From: Terriglobia bacterium
GTDB taxonomy: Bacteria > Acidobacteriota > Terriglobia > Bryobacterales > Bryobacteraceae
DNA: 64,000 nucleotides
Assembly (NCBI GenBank): GCA_021324615.1
Contig: JAJPIT010000061.1
Location: forward strand, 1-64,000
Reading direction: 5' to 3'
Numbering within the stretch: the first letter of the stretch is position 1; the number at the start of each line of letters is the position of its first letter. Below the pieces are notes generated by a model. The model worked only from the letters and a program-made list of their open reading frames with translations, ran no database searches and was not told where the DNA came from. Shown here one piece after another: positions 18,016 to 28,862 of the stretch. The position numbers and the translations under genes are program-made.

Positions 18016-18606
18016 TTAAGACGTTTTCTCCGCAGCCGGCGCCGCCGTCTTCACCGCCCTCACAATGAAGCGTTCCGGCGCCGGGCCCACGTAGCGGAAG
18101 GGATAGCACGTCACCAGGGTCAGCGTGTCCGACGGCGTGTTGTCGAGCACTGCCACGTCGTCCGGGCGGACAATCCGGGTGGAGTCCACCCGGTAAACCT
18201 CCGCTCCGGACCGGGTCCGCAGAATCACTTCATCGCCGATCCGGATGTTGCGCAGCGGCCGGAAATACGTGTCCCGGTGCCCGGCCAGCGCCACATTCCC
18301 CGGCTGGCCCGGCATCGCGGTTCCCCGGATATGCCCCACCGCCCGGCGCAGCGTGTCCGGCTCGGTCCCCTCCAGAATGACCCGCGAGAGCCCAATCCGC
18401 GGGATCGCGATCTCGCCGAGCACCGTCCCCTCGGCCACAGGAGCCCGGGCTGCGGGCGGCGCCGCGGAGGCGGCCGCGCGATGAATCTCGGCGCGCCCTT
18501 GGGTCTGCGCCACGCGCGCTTCCCGCCACACCCGCGCCAGATAGGCCAGCGCCGTCACGCCGGCCACCGCCAGCAGGATCTCCAGCACCAGCAAGGCGCG
18601 CTTCAT
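18016..18606 (-). CDS. Class D sortase
   Basis: 196 residues. One N-terminal membrane anchor (about 4-25), a linker, then the sortase barrel from about residue 62. The catalytic set is visible: H110 in ALAGHRDTYF, C167 in TLVTCYPF, R179 in PERFIV. Start set by GGAG upstream of the ATG at 18606. Sortases cleave an LPxT-type signal and attach the protein to a nucleophile. The gene next upstream on the same strand encodes a secreted protein ending in LPQTA plus a hydrophobic helix, so the pair is probably enzyme and substrate. Unusual for a diderm. Confidence 0.92.
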   Translation of the reverse strand: MKRALLVLEILLAVAGVTALAYLARVWREARVAQTQGRAEIHRAAASAAPPAARAPVAEGTVLGEIAIPRIGLSRVILEGTEPDTLRRAVGHIRGTAMPGQPGNVALAGHRDTYFRPLRNIRIGDEVILRTRSGAEVYRVDSTRIVRPDDVAVLDNTPSDTLTLVTCYPFRYVGPAPERFIVRAVKTAAPAAEKTS

Positions 18607-18691
18607 CGCTCCACCGCCTCCCGCCGCAGCCATCCCTGCGCTGGCGCGGCGCCGCTCCGAGCCGCCGCGCCAGCTTGACAGCCCGCCGCCT

Positions 18692-19501
18692 TCAAATCAC
18701 GCGGCGGCGCAGATAGTCGGCCAGAGCCGCCAGTCCCAGCGAGCCCATCCCCAACATCGAGATCAGAGGCAGTTCGCTCGCCGTCTGCGGCAGACTTTCC
18801 GGCCGGCTCTCCGGAGCCTGCGAGCTCGCGCCGCTGGACGCATTGTTCGCAGTGTTGTTGGAAGCCGTATTGCTCGCAGCCGGCGAAGCGGCCTGCTCCG
18901 GCTTGCTCGCCACCGCTTCCGACAGCGCCATCTGCTCGCCGGAAGGCTTCACCGCCGTCACTTCGGTCTTCTGCATCGCCTGCACGCTCGGCTCGCTGGC
19001 GGACTTGGCTTGCGCGGTGATGTTCTTGTTCATCTCATTGGGCATCGACAGAACATTCTGATTGGTCCGCTTGGCCAATTCGACCGCCCGCTTGTGCGGA
19101 TAGACAAACTCCTGGCCAAACAAATCGCCGGGATAGAACCAGGCTTTAATGGCTTCCGGAGATCCGGAAGAACGCTCCTCAAAATTGATCACCGTCTTGT
19201 CGGTGGGCTGCAAACGATAATCGGGGATCGCCAGAATCGTGGCGTACAGCTTCTTCTCGTCTTTATCGAAGATCTGAACAATGTTCCGGTCCGATGACGA
19301 GTTCAGAAGTTTAAATACATACGTGCCGGCCGGCAGAACCTTGCCCGGAATCTCCACCGGCGCGCTGAACGTAACGGTCGTCTTCTTGTCCCACTCATCG
19401 GCCCGGACCGGGCGGACCAGCGCGAATCCGAGAACCGCCACGAACAACATCGCGACGATCCGGCTTCGGCTTTGAATCAAATTCGCAGTGTTGTTGCGCA
19501 T
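18692..19501 (-). CDS. Secreted protein with LPQTA sorting signal
   Basis: 269 residues, start at 19501 backed by GGGAGG. N-terminal signal peptide (to VRADE), a beta-rich domain (about 38-150: FSAPVEIPGKVLPAGTYVFKLL, FYPGDLFGQEFVYP) of a family frequent in Acidobacteriota, a low-complexity Ala/Ser/Asn linker (about 165-235), then LPQTA at 237-241, a hydrophobic helix and RRR. This is a cell-wall sorting signal in form, with Ala instead of Gly. Function of the beta domain is unknown; likely anchored by the adjacent class D sortase. Confidence 0.85.
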   Translation of the reverse strand: MRNNTANLIQSRSRIVAMLFVAVLGFALVRPVRADEWDKKTTVTFSAPVEIPGKVLPAGTYVFKLLNSSSDRNIVQIFDKDEKKLYATILAIPDYRLQPTDKTVINFEERSSGSPEAIKAWFYPGDLFGQEFVYPHKRAVELAKRTNQNVLSMPNEMNKNITAQAKSASEPSVQAMQKTEVTAVKPSGEQMALSEAVASKPEQAASPAASNTASNNTANNASSGASSQAPESRPESLPQTASELPLISMLGMGSLGLAALADYLRRRVI

Positions 19502-19818
19502 GATTGTAAACCTCCCTTTGTTTCCTTTTTTCCGAAAAAGTAATGTGAAATGAAACATCGCGGCACAACCCGCGGAACGGAAACGTTCACCGTAGAACGT
19601 CCACTGCTATGTACGTGGCCCGCCGCGCTCCGGTTACAGCGATTTCAGGCCGCACGGCCTGCAACCAGAGCCCCGCCCCGCTCATCTGTTTCAAGCGAGT
19701 GGCGAACCAAAGCCGCAGGCGGGCAACTTCCCGCTTGGCCCGGCGCCGCGCTGGTTTCTTTTTCTTATATTTCTTCCCAGAAGCGGCGCGCTTGCGGCAA
19801 AATTCAGGAGGAGTTTTT
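19502..19818. other. Divergent intergenic region, promoters expected
   Basis: About 317 bases between the LPQTA gene (minus) and the DUF3300 gene (plus). It holds the two ribosome sites (GGGAGG for the minus gene, AGGAGGAG for the plus gene), a TTTTTT-CCG-AAAAA mini-hairpin near 19533 and a GCGGG/CCCGC inverted repeat near 19720-19735. No gene is supported. Confidence 0.5.
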
Positions 19819-20640
19819 ATGAAAAAGTTCATCAATTTAATGGCAGTTTTTGTGGCCGTGCTTTTGCTGGCGGCCACGCCCTTGCTGGCCCAGCCCGTTC
19901 CTCTCCGGGCCGATCAGTTGGATCAACTGGTCAGCCGGATCGCGCTCTACCCCGATCCGCTGCTGGCCCAGATCCTGACCGCTTCCACCTATCCTGATCA
20001 GATTCCGGACGCGGCCGCGTGGGCCGACGGGCACAGCTACCTGCATGGCGACGAACTGGCGAAGGCAATCTCGGCCGATCACCTCAACTGGGATCCCAGC
20101 GTCCTCGCTCTGCTGCCCTTCCCTTCGGTGCTCGACATGATGAGCCGCGATATGGCCTGGACCCGGCAGTTGGGCGACGCCGTCCTCACTCAACGCCCCG
20201 CCGTAATGGACGCCGTGCAGCGTATGCGCCGCCGCGCCTACGATTACGGCTATCTGCGCTCGGGCGCTTACGTTCGCGTCGGCGTCTACCCCGGCTATAT
20301 CGAAATTCTTCCCGTCGATCCTGCTTATATCTATGTGCCGGTATATGACCCCCTGGTGGTCTTCTCGCGGCCGGTCGGAGGCGTGGTGGTCAGCGCCGCC
20401 ATCAGCTTCGGCCCTCCGGTCTGGATCGCGCCCGCGCTGGTGCCCTTCGGTTGGGCTCGCGCCGGATTCGTCTGGCCTTCGCACGTCCTGCTGATCGACC
20501 GGCAGCCCTGGCGCCGCGTTTGGGACAACCGGCTCACTTACGTGCACCCCTACGAGCGGCCCTGGCATCCGGAGGCCCCGCGGGTGGAGCGGCACGAGCT
20601 CCATGGCCGGGCCGAAGTTGCACGCCGCGCCCATCGCTGA
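19819..20640 (+). CDS. DUF3300 secreted protein
   Basis: 273 residues, start set by AGGAGGAG before the ATG at 19819. Signal peptide ends near LLAQ. The body (LDQLVSRIALYPDPLLAQIL, AYDYGYLRS, GYIEILPVDPAYIYVPVYDP) is DUF3300, a common envelope protein family with unknown role. The C-terminal 40 residues are rich in His, Arg and Trp. Single gene. Confidence 0.88.
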   Translation: MKKFINLMAVFVAVLLLAATPLLAQPVPLRADQLDQLVSRIALYPDPLLAQILTASTYPDQIPDAAAWADGHSYLHGDELAKAISADHLNWDPSVLALLPFPSVLDMMSRDMAWTRQLGDAVLTQRPAVMDAVQRMRRRAYDYGYLRSGAYVRVGVYPGYIEILPVDPAYIYVPVYDPLVVFSRPVGGVVVSAAISFGPPVWIAPALVPFGWARAGFVWPSHVLLIDRQPWRRVWDNRLTYVHPYERPWHPEAPRVERHELHGRAEVARRAHR

Positions 20641-20739
20641 GATTGCCGGCCGGGCGCCGCGGCGCGTCTGGTTCCGCGACCGCCCGAATCTTTCCACTAT
20701 AATTTTTAAATAACTTACGTCTACATTAGTGTATCTATA

Positions 20740-20776
20740 GAAGATTTTATTACTGAATTTATGTAACAAAATCTTC
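20740..20776. promoter_or_regulatory. AT-rich 37-bp palindrome
   Basis: GAAGATTTT-a-TTAC, nine spacer bases, then GTAA-c-AAAATCTTC. The arms pair over 13 positions. It sits in an AT-rich patch (about 20691-20790) that stands out in this GC-rich region, between the DUF3300 gene and the VWFA/Hsp20 group. It could be a repressor site (the 9-base spacing recalls CIRCE, though the sequence differs) or a weak terminator for the upstream gene, as CCTTTTAT follows. A TATAAT lies at 20698-20703. Confidence 0.5.
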
Positions 20777-20892
20777 CTTTTATGCATCTCAAAAGACGGT
20801 GTCAGCCCGGATCGGCCTTCGCTCCTCCGGGACAAGGACGCCGGATTTCTTTGTCGGCATCGCCCGACGTTCTGTAAGGAGAACCTTGGCCA

Positions 20893-21960
20893 ATGCATAC
20901 GAAGAAACTGACCCGATTTTTCCTCTCTTCTGTCGTTTCTCTGGGAATGGCGGCGGGCGCGCCACCCTCTGCTCCGGCGGGGCCGGACGGCGGCGGGCAG
21001 CACAGCGAAATCGCCTACGATCCCGCCACCCGGACCGTCACCATCAAGCTTCAGGTGCAGGACGCCAATGGCTCGTTCATTCCAAACATCCGCCGCGAGA
21101 ACTTCGCCGTGTATGAAGACGGCGTCCGCCAGAACGCCAAAGTGGAGATCGAACACGCGCCGGTCACCCTGGCCGTGCTGATGGAGTGGGGCGGCAGGTA
21201 CCAGGCTTTCAACAACGCCCTGAGCGAGCAGGTTCCGCGCGCGGCGCAGCAACTGCTGGAGGAGCTGGGCCGCCAGGATAAGGCCGCGCTGTTCCGCTAC
21301 GCCGACCGCGTCGAACAGATCGCCGGCTTCACCAGCGGGCGGGAGGCGCGCGACGGCCTGTTCGCCAGCCTGAACCGGCCGGAGTTTTCGGAGCTGAACT
21401 TCTACGACGCGCTGATCTCGACGGTGAAGTTCATGAAGAACGTGAGCGGCCGGAAAGCCATCGTCGTTCTCTCTTCCGGCATCGACACCTTCAGCCAGGC
21501 GACCTTGCAGGACGCCCTGGCGGCGGCGCGCGAGGGTCAAACTCCCATCTATGTGATCGATATCGCCCCGGCGCTGCGCTCCTCGGTCGATTCCGCGGCG
21601 GCCACCGCCGGCCCCTATGCGCGGATCGATTGGAAGCGCGCCGAGTCGGCCCTCCGCCAGATCGCCCAGGCCTCGGGAGGACGCCTGTACACGGCCAGCT
21701 CCACCTTCGATCTGTCGGGCATCTACGACGATCTGATGGAGGATCTGAGGGTGCGCTATGTCCTGACCTACCAGTCGGGCGCCGGCGGCCAGGCGGCCCG
21801 GACCGTGCGGGTCGAACTGATCGATCCGGCCAGCGGCGGGCCGCTGGAAATCGCCGATGCCGGGGGAAAGACTACACCCTTCCGGTTTTCGTTTGAGGCC
21901 CGCTACGCACCGGCCGAGACGGGCGCCGTGCAACTTGCCGGGACACCCGAGCATCATTAA
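20893..21960 (+). CDS. Acidobacterial VWFA-domain secreted protein
   Basis: 355 residues with a signal peptide. A short beta domain with FAVYEDGVRQ leads to a von Willebrand A domain (about 90-290; ALFRYADRVEQI, KAIVVLSSGIDTFS, IYVIDIAPAL, ASGGRLYTA) matching the VWFA-related family typical of Acidobacteria. Most members have a MIDAS motif DxSxS after the first strand; here the strand reads LAVLMEWGGRY, so the metal site looks lost. Function unknown, perhaps envelope protein binding. Followed closely by the zinc-ribbon and Hsp20 genes. Confidence 0.85.
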   Translation: MHTKKLTRFFLSSVVSLGMAAGAPPSAPAGPDGGGQHSEIAYDPATRTVTIKLQVQDANGSFIPNIRRENFAVYEDGVRQNAKVEIEHAPVTLAVLMEWGGRYQAFNNALSEQVPRAAQQLLEELGRQDKAALFRYADRVEQIAGFTSGREARDGLFASLNRPEFSELNFYDALISTVKFMKNVSGRKAIVVLSSGIDTFSQATLQDALAAAREGQTPIYVIDIAPALRSSVDSAAATAGPYARIDWKRAESALRQIAQASGGRLYTASSTFDLSGIYDDLMEDLRVRYVLTYQSGAGGQAARTVRVELIDPASGGPLEIADAGGKTTPFRFSFEARYAPAETGAVQLAGTPEHH

Positions 21961-22022
21961 GGGCGGAAGCGCGGGGAAAGCGCTTTCCCTCCTTTAACTG
22001 TTCCAGTGGAGGTGCGAAACGT

Positions 22023-22307
22023 ATGCGATGGTTCAAGCGGCGGAGCGAACTTTCCGCGGGGGAAGTCCGCGCCGCCCGTTGTCCGGACTGCGCTTGCGAG
22101 CTTCCGATCCCCCGCGAGCAGGCGATGCTGCTGGCCGAGGGCGGCACGGCCTGGGTGTTTTGCCCGTGCTGCACGCGGATCGTCGCCGCCGAGCCGGTGG
22201 TGCGGCCCGCGGCCGCTGCAACCGCGCGCCCGGCGCCCGCATCCCTGACAGCGGAAGCCGCAATCACAAGCCGGGAGAAAACTCCCGCGCTGGTTCATGG
22301 TTGCTAA
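22023..22307 (+). CDS. Small zinc-ribbon protein
   Basis: 94 residues, GGAGG 8 bases before the ATG. Two Cys pairs, CPDC (about 20-23) and CPCC (about 47-50), are spaced like a zinc ribbon; the C-terminal 40 residues are Ala-rich and probably unordered. Family unknown to me. It sits between the VWFA gene and hsp20, 39 bases before the latter, and may be co-expressed with it. Confidence 0.6.
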   Translation: MRWFKRRSELSAGEVRAARCPDCACELPIPREQAMLLAEGGTAWVFCPCCTRIVAAEPVVRPAAAATARPAPASLTAEAAITSREKTPALVHGC

Positions 22308-22346
22308 AAAAATTCCATCAACACCAGTGGAAAGGAGGAATGAGCT

Positions 22347-22934
22347 ATGGCTGAAGTCAATGTCAAAAATCAAAACAGCGAAAACGAAAAAGCCTTGGAG
22401 AAAAGCAGCGAGCGCGGGTTTTCGCGCCGTGGATGGGATCCGTTCTCCTGGTCTCTGATGCCGTCTGATTTCTTCAGCTCGGATCCGTGGACCTGGATGC
22501 GGAACTTCCACGAGGAGATGAACCGCACCTTCGCGCGCTTCTTCGGGAGGGATCTGGACCGGGAGCCGCGCCCCTGGTCGCCGGCGATCGAGGTGGCCGA
22601 GCGCGATGGACAGATGCAGGTCCATGCCGAACTCCCCGGCCTGAAACCGGAGGACGTGAAGGTGGAGGTCACCGACGAGGCGCTGATTATCCGCGGCGAG
22701 CGGAAATACGAGCACGAAGATAAAGACGGGGACGTGTACCGCTCCGAGCGGCGCTACGGCCAGTTCTACCGCGAGATTCCGCTGCCGGAGGGCGCCAACG
22801 CCGAGCAGGCCAAGGCGAACTTCAAGGACGGCGTTCTCGAGGTGACGCTGCCGCTGCCTGAGGCGCGGGGCCGGCGCCGGTCCATCCCCATTGAGACGGG
22901 TTCGGCCAAGGCGAGTTCCGCGGCTCAGAACTGA
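22347..22934 (+). CDS. Hsp20-family small heat shock protein
   Basis: 195 residues. A variable N-terminus rich in Trp/Phe (residues 25-70) precedes the alpha-crystallin domain (about 78-175; WSPAIEVAERDG, AELPGLKPEDVKVEV, GVLEVTLPLPE) and a short tail. The C-terminal I-x-I/V anchoring motif appears as SIPIE. ATP-independent holdase that forms oligomers in the cytoplasm. Preceded by AGGAGG. No CIRCE or ROSE element was recognised. Confidence 0.95.
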   Translation: MAEVNVKNQNSENEKALEKSSERGFSRRGWDPFSWSLMPSDFFSSDPWTWMRNFHEEMNRTFARFFGRDLDREPRPWSPAIEVAERDGQMQVHAELPGLKPEDVKVEVTDEALIIRGERKYEHEDKDGDVYRSERRYGQFYREIPLPEGANAEQAKANFKDGVLEVTLPLPEARGRRRSIPIETGSAKASSAAQN

Positions 22935-22996
22935 GACGCCATCCGGAGCGTTGGCCGGCGGAACGATTCATGAAACGCCGGCCCGCGGCTCCGGGC

Positions 22997-23692
22997 TCAA
23001 GCGCCCTGGCCGGGCTTCAGCGAAGCCAGCAGACGGAGATCGAGCCGGCCGGTATAAATCGCCATGCCGACGACGGAGTGAATGGAAAGCGCGGAGAGCT
23101 CGCGGATTTCCTCCAGGGTGGCGATGCCCCCGGCGGCGGACAGCTCCAGCGTGGTGGCCCGGCGCAAGCAGCGGAACCAGTCCAGGTTTGTGCCCTCCAT
23201 AAGACCCTCCTTGTCGACGAAAGTGCACAGGAATCCGGAGCAGAACGGCGCGGCGCGCTCGATGAGTTCTTCGGCGCGGAAGCGGGTCGGCTGGCGCCAG
23301 CCCTGGACCACCACGCGCCCGCCGCGCGAGTCCAGCGCGACGATGAGACGGTCGCGGCCGGCGGCGGCGGAGATTTCCGCCAGCCGCGAAGGATCGAGGG
23401 CGGCCGTGCCGACGATCACTTTGTGCGCGCCGCGTTCCACCAGTTGGCGCGCGCGCTCCGGGGTGCGGATGCCGCCGCCGATGCGGGCCACGGCGCGGGA
23501 GGCCAGCAGGTGGACGATTTCCTCGTTGGAACCCGCGCCCGTGGCGGCGTCGAGATCGACGATCTGAATCTGGGGAAACGCCGCGAAGCGCTCGAGCATG
23601 GCCAGAGGAGCTTCACCCTCGAGGGCTTTTTTCCGGCCCTGGACCAGTTGCACGACTTTGCCGCCTTGCAGATCGATGCAGGGGATGACCAT
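22997..23692 (-). CDS. hisA: HisA, ProFAR isomerase
   Basis: 231 residues, (beta/alpha)8 barrel. MVIPCIDLQGGKVV at the start with catalytic D8, IVDLDAATG, IGGGIRT and the second acid region AAGGIATLEEI identify 1-(5-phosphoribosyl)-5-[(5-phosphoribosylamino)methylideneamino]imidazole-4-carboxamide isomerase. Last gene of the his operon, 4 bases after hisF. The order hisF then hisA is the reverse of most operons. Confidence 0.95.
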   Translation of the reverse strand: MVIPCIDLQGGKVVQLVQGRKKALEGEAPLAMLERFAAFPQIQIVDLDAATGAGSNEEIVHLLASRAVARIGGGIRTPERARQLVERGAHKVIVGTAALDPSRLAEISAAAGRDRLIVALDSRGGRVVVQGWRQPTRFRAEELIERAAPFCSGFLCTFVDKEGLMEGTNLDWFRCLRRATTLELSAAGGIATLEEIRELSALSIHSVVGMAIYTGRLDLRLLASLKPGQGA

Positions 23693-23696
23693 GGTG

Positions 23697-24470
23697 TCAG
23701 CTCCCGGCGGGCGCCGGGCGGATGGGAATGCCGCGCGCCGCCAGCTCGTTTTTCAAATCCGCGAGGGCGCAGGTTCCGAAGTGGAAGATGGAGGCGGCCA
23801 GCGCGGCGGCGGCCTCGCCTTGTTCAAAGACGCGCGCGAAGTCCTCGGCCCGCCCCGCCCCGCCGGAGGCGATGACCGGGACCGGGACGGCGCAAGCCAC
23901 GGCGCGGGTCAGCTCGCAATCAAAGCCGGCGCGGACGCCGTCGGCGTCCATGGAGGTGAGCAGGATTTCTCCGGCGCCCAGGGAAACGCCCCGGCGGGCC
24001 CACTCGACGGCGTCGAGGCCCTCGTCGTCGCGGCCGCCCCGGGTGAACACGTTCCAGCCCCCGCGGCCATTGCGGCGGGCGTCGATGGCGAGCACCACGG
24101 CTTGCGCGCCGAACTCCTGGCTCAACTCGGCGATGAGCTCCGGCCTGCGGACGGCCGCGGTGTTGACGCTGATTTTGTCGGCTCCGCAGCCAAGCACGCG
24201 GCGCGCATCGCCGGCCGAGCGGATTCCCCCGCCGGCGGTGAGGGGAATGAAGACCCGGCGGGCGGTTCGCTCGATCAGGCCGGCGAGAATTTCGCGGGAG
24301 TCGCTGGAGGCGGTGATGTCGAGGAAGACCAGCTCGTCGGCGCCCTGCTGCTCATAGCGGCGGGCCAGCTCGACCGGGTCGCCGGCGTCGCGGAGGCCGG
24401 TGAAGCGGACGCCCTTCACCACGCGGCCCGCGGCGACGTCCAGGCAAGGGATAATGCGGCGCGCTAACAT
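23697..24470 (-). CDS. hisF: HisF, imidazole glycerol phosphate synthase cyclase subunit
   Basis: 257 residues, normal length. [19 protein letters not shown] with catalytic D11, [19 protein letters not shown] and the second Asp in LTSMDADG. It receives ammonia from HisH and makes IGP and AICAR. Overlaps hisH by 7 bases, fitting a stoichiometric complex. Confidence 0.97.
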   Translation of the reverse strand: MLARRIIPCLDVAAGRVVKGVRFTGLRDAGDPVELARRYEQQGADELVFLDITASSDSREILAGLIERTARRVFIPLTAGGGIRSAGDARRVLGCGADKISVNTAAVRRPELIAELSQEFGAQAVVLAIDARRNGRGGWNVFTRGGRDDEGLDAVEWARRGVSLGAGEILLTSMDADGVRAGFDCELTRAVACAVPVPVIASGGAGRAEDFARVFEQGEAAAALAASIFHFGTCALADLKNELAARGIPIRPAPAGS

Positions 24471-25063
24471 GGAGCCTCCAGGAAATTGCGCAGGATGAGA
24501 AGGCCGAGCGGCCCGGATTTTTCGGGATGGAACTGCACGCCGAACAGGCTGCCGCGCTCGACGGCGGCGGTGTAGGGGACGGTGTAGTCGCAGCGGGCGG
24601 CGGCCGCCTCCGTGAGCGGCGCGTAGAAGCTGTGCGCGAAGTAAAAATAGGGCTGCCGGCCGGCGCGCCGGAACAGAGCCGTGCCGGGGCGCGGCGCCAC
24701 CGGGCTCCAGCCCATGTGCGGAACGCGCGCGCCGGGGCCGAAGCGGCGGACGATGCCGGAGAGCACGCCGAGTCCGGCGGCTCCGGGCGCTTCCTCGCTG
24801 CCTTCAAACAGCGCCTGCAAGCCCAGGCAGATGCCCAGAAACGGCGCGCCGGCCTGGATGCGCCGCTTCAGCGGCGCGCGCAGCCCCAGCTCGTCCAGGG
24901 AGCGGATCAACTGGCCGAAGTGGCCCACGCCGGGCAGAATGATGCGGGCGGCGGCGCACAGCGCCTCGGGCGTGCGCACGCGCTGGTGGGGCGCTCCCAG
25001 CTCGTCGAGCGCGTTTTCGACGCTGCGCAGATTGCCGGCTCCGTAGTCGAGGATCGCGATCAT
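24464..25063 (-). CDS. hisH: HisH, imidazole glycerol phosphate synthase glutaminase subunit
   Basis: 199 residues from the ATG at 25063, which overlaps the hisB stop by four bases. Class I glutamine amidotransferase: nucleophile Cys in FLGICLGLQ, His and Glu in VQFHPEKSG, and the N-terminal [15 protein letters not shown]. Supplies ammonia to HisF. Confidence 0.97.
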   Translation of the reverse strand: MIAILDYGAGNLRSVENALDELGAPHQRVRTPEALCAAARIILPGVGHFGQLIRSLDELGLRAPLKRRIQAGAPFLGICLGLQALFEGSEEAPGAAGLGVLSGIVRRFGPGARVPHMGWSPVAPRPGTALFRRAGRQPYFYFAHSFYAPLTEAAAARCDYTVPYTAAVERGSLFGVQFHPEKSGPLGLLILRNFLEAPC

Positions 25064-25662
25064 CCCAACAGCTCCTTGGTGGAGGGAAGCCGGCCGCGCA
25101 GGCGCGGATCCCGCGAGCAGGCAAAGCGGAGCGCGCGGGCGAAGCACTTGAACACGGCTTCCAGTTTATGGTGACTGGAGCGGCCATAGAGAACCCGGAG
25201 GTGAAGGTTGGCGCCGGCGTGACGGACGAAACCGGCAAAGAAGTCCTCGGCGAGTTCGCTTTGCAGGTCGCCGACGAAGCGGGCCCGCACCAGGTCTTGA
25301 TAGACGAGGGCGGATCGGCCGGCCAGATCGACGGCGGCCACAGCCAGGGTCTCGTCCATGGGCATGACGAAGTAGCCGGCGCGGTGGATGCCTTTGCGGT
25401 CGCCGAGCGCGGCCGAGACGAGCTGGCCGAGGACGATGCCGGTGTCTTCGACGGTGTGATGCTGATCGACGTCGAGATCGCCCGCGGCGTGGAGGCGCAG
25501 GTCGAAGGCTCCGTGCCGGGCGAACAGCTCCAGCATGTGGTCGAGAAAGCGTATGCCGGTGGAGATCTGATAGGAGCCGGCCCCGTCCAGGCGGAGGGTT
25601 CCGCGGATCCGGGTTTCGCGGGTGTTTCGTTCGATCGAGGCTTTTCTCACGGCGGCGCTCAT
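25060..25662 (-). CDS. hisB: HisB, imidazoleglycerol-phosphate dehydratase
   Basis: 200 residues, monofunctional form without the N-terminal phosphatase domain of enterobacteria. [38 protein letters not shown] and [12 protein letters not shown] carry the metal-binding His/Glu residues. The ATG at 25662 overlaps the hisC stop. Because the phosphatase half is missing, histidinol phosphatase must be encoded elsewhere. Confidence 0.97.
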   Translation of the reverse strand: MSAAVRKASIERNTRETRIRGTLRLDGAGSYQISTGIRFLDHMLELFARHGAFDLRLHAAGDLDVDQHHTVEDTGIVLGQLVSAALGDRKGIHRAGYFVMPMDETLAVAAVDLAGRSALVYQDLVRARFVGDLQSELAEDFFAGFVRHAGANLHLRVLYGRSSHHKLEAVFKCFARALRFACSRDPRLRGRLPSTKELLG

Positions 25663-26721
25663 GCCTTCCATATCCTTTCCAGCTCTTTGAGGAAACGGCG
25701 GGCCTGCGCGCGGGTGCCGGCGGTGACGCGGACGCAGCCGGGCAGTTCGTAGCTGCGGTCGCGGACCAGAATCCCGCGGCGGCGGAGTTTGCCGCAGATT
25801 TCGGCGGCGCGCCCGCCGGCCTGGAACAAAACGAAATTGGCCTGGCTGGGGTAGTAGGCGACGCCGAGGCGCTCCAACCCGCGGTAGAGCACCTGGCGGG
25901 CGGCGAGCGATTCGGCGACGTAGCGCCGGAGGAAAGAACGATCCTGCACCGCGGCGGCGGCGGCTGTGGCGGCCAGCATATTGACGCTGTAGGGCGACTG
26001 CGCTTTGCGCAGAAATTCGACGTTTTCCCTCCGGCTGAACAGGCACCCGGCGCGCAGGGCGGCCAGGCCGTAGGCTTTCGAGAAGGTCCGGCAGACGAAC
26101 AGGTTGGGGTAGGTCTCCAGAAGCGGAAGCGCGGTGACGCCGCAGAAGTCGAAGTACGCTTCGTCGACCAGGACGGCGGCGCCGGAGGCGCGGGCCAGGA
26201 TTTTTTCGAGGCCGCGGCGGGAAATCGCCGTGCCGGTGGGGTTGTTGGGATTGGCCAGCAGAACGCCGCGCGTGGCCGCGGTGATGGCTTCGAGCAGTTC
26301 TTCCAGGGGGAAGGCCAGCGCGGGCGCGCGGTAGGGGATTTCGCGCACGCTGGCGCCGGCCAGTTCGGCGTAGAAGCGGTACATGGCATAGGACGGCGAG
26401 AGCGTCACGACCTGGGCTCCGCTGTCGATGTAGGTGTTGACGAAGACCTGGATGGCCTCGTCGGTGCCGTTGGTCAGCAGCAGGCTGGCGGGCGCCACTT
26501 TGAAGTGGCGCGCCAGGGTCTGGCGCAGGCTGCCGTATTCGGGATAGACGGCGGGCCGGCCCTGGCCGAGCGCCTGGCGGAGGCGCTGGAGCACCCGCGC
26601 CGAGGTTCCCACGGTGTTTTCGTTGAAATCGAGCCGGAGTTTGCCCAGGCGTCCGGCGGTGGGCGGCGCGTAAGGGCGCATGCGGCGGACCGCCGGGCGG
26701 GGTTCGGGAGCAATGGGGCGC

Positions 26722-26732
<11 letters not shown>
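25659..26732 (-). CDS. hisC: HisC, histidinol-phosphate aminotransferase
   Basis: About 357 residues. PLP fold type [37 protein letters not shown], and the PLP lysine in [16 protein letters not shown] chose the TTG at 26732, preceded by GAGG and overlapping the end of hisD, because it gives the usual short N-terminal extension before RPYAPP; the first ATG is at 26681. Converts imidazole acetol phosphate to histidinol phosphate. Confidence 0.93.
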
Positions 26733-27992
<1,260 letters not shown>

Positions 27993-27996
<4 letters not shown>

Positions 27997-28862
27997 ATCA
28001 CGATCTTGTTCAGCGGATACTCGACGATGCCCTGCGCGCCGGCGTCCTTCAAGCGGGGGAGGATGGAGCGGAGGGTGAACTCGTCAAGGACGGTGTTGAC
28101 GGCCAGCCAGTCTTCCTCGCTGAGGTGAGCGATGGTCGGCTTTTTCAGGGCCGGCAGCACGGCGAGCACGGCGGGCAGGTCTTTCTTATGGACGTTGAGC
28201 ATGAGGCCGGCTTTGCCCAGAGCGTGGATGGCGCCTTCCAGCAGCATTTTGAGGTCTTCGAGTTTGCGCCGTTTCCAGGCGTCCTGCCAGGAGGCGCGGT
28301 TGGCGATCAACTGGGTATTGGATTCGAGGACCGTCTCCAGCACGCGCAGCTTATTGGCGCGCAGCGAGGATCCGGTCTCGGTGACTTCAGCGATGGCGTC
28401 GGCCAGGATCGGCGGTTTGACTTCGGTGGCGCCCCAACTGAACTCGACCTTGGCGCGGACGCCCCGCCGGGCCAGATAGCGGCGTGTGGCGCCGACCAGT
28501 TCGGTGGCGATGACCTTGCCTTCCAGATCCTCCAGGCGTTGGAACCGCGAGGATTCGGGCACGGCCAGCACCCAGCGGACCTTGGCGAAGCTTTGTTTGG
28601 CGTAGATGAGGTCGGCGACGGTGGCCACCTGCGCTTCGTTTTCCTCCACCCAGTCGCGTCCGGTGAGGCCGGCGTCGAGGACCCCGTCTTCGACATAGCG
28701 GGGCATTTCCTGGGCGCGGATCAGCATGCACTCGATCTCCGGGTCGTCGATGGAAGGGAAGTAGGAGCGCGCGCTGGCTCCGATGTTGAAGCCGGCGCGG
28801 CGGAACAGATCGATGGTGGAGTGTTCGAGGCTGCCTTTAGGGATTCCGAGCTTGAGCTTCAT
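27993..28862 (-). CDS. hisG: HisG, ATP phosphoribosyltransferase (long form)
   Basis: 289 residues from the ATG at 28862. Catalytic part: [18 protein letters not shown]-like segment [21 protein letters not shown]. The extra C-terminal 75 residues are the ACT-like regulatory domain of long HisG, so HisZ is not needed and feedback inhibition by histidine is expected. First committed step of the pathway. Overlaps the hisI stop by four bases. Confidence 0.97.

Noticed and set aside
19837-21957. 706-codon minus frame over the DUF3300 and VWFA genes
   Set aside because: Runs across two well-supported plus-strand genes and their intergenic region; no recognisable domain.
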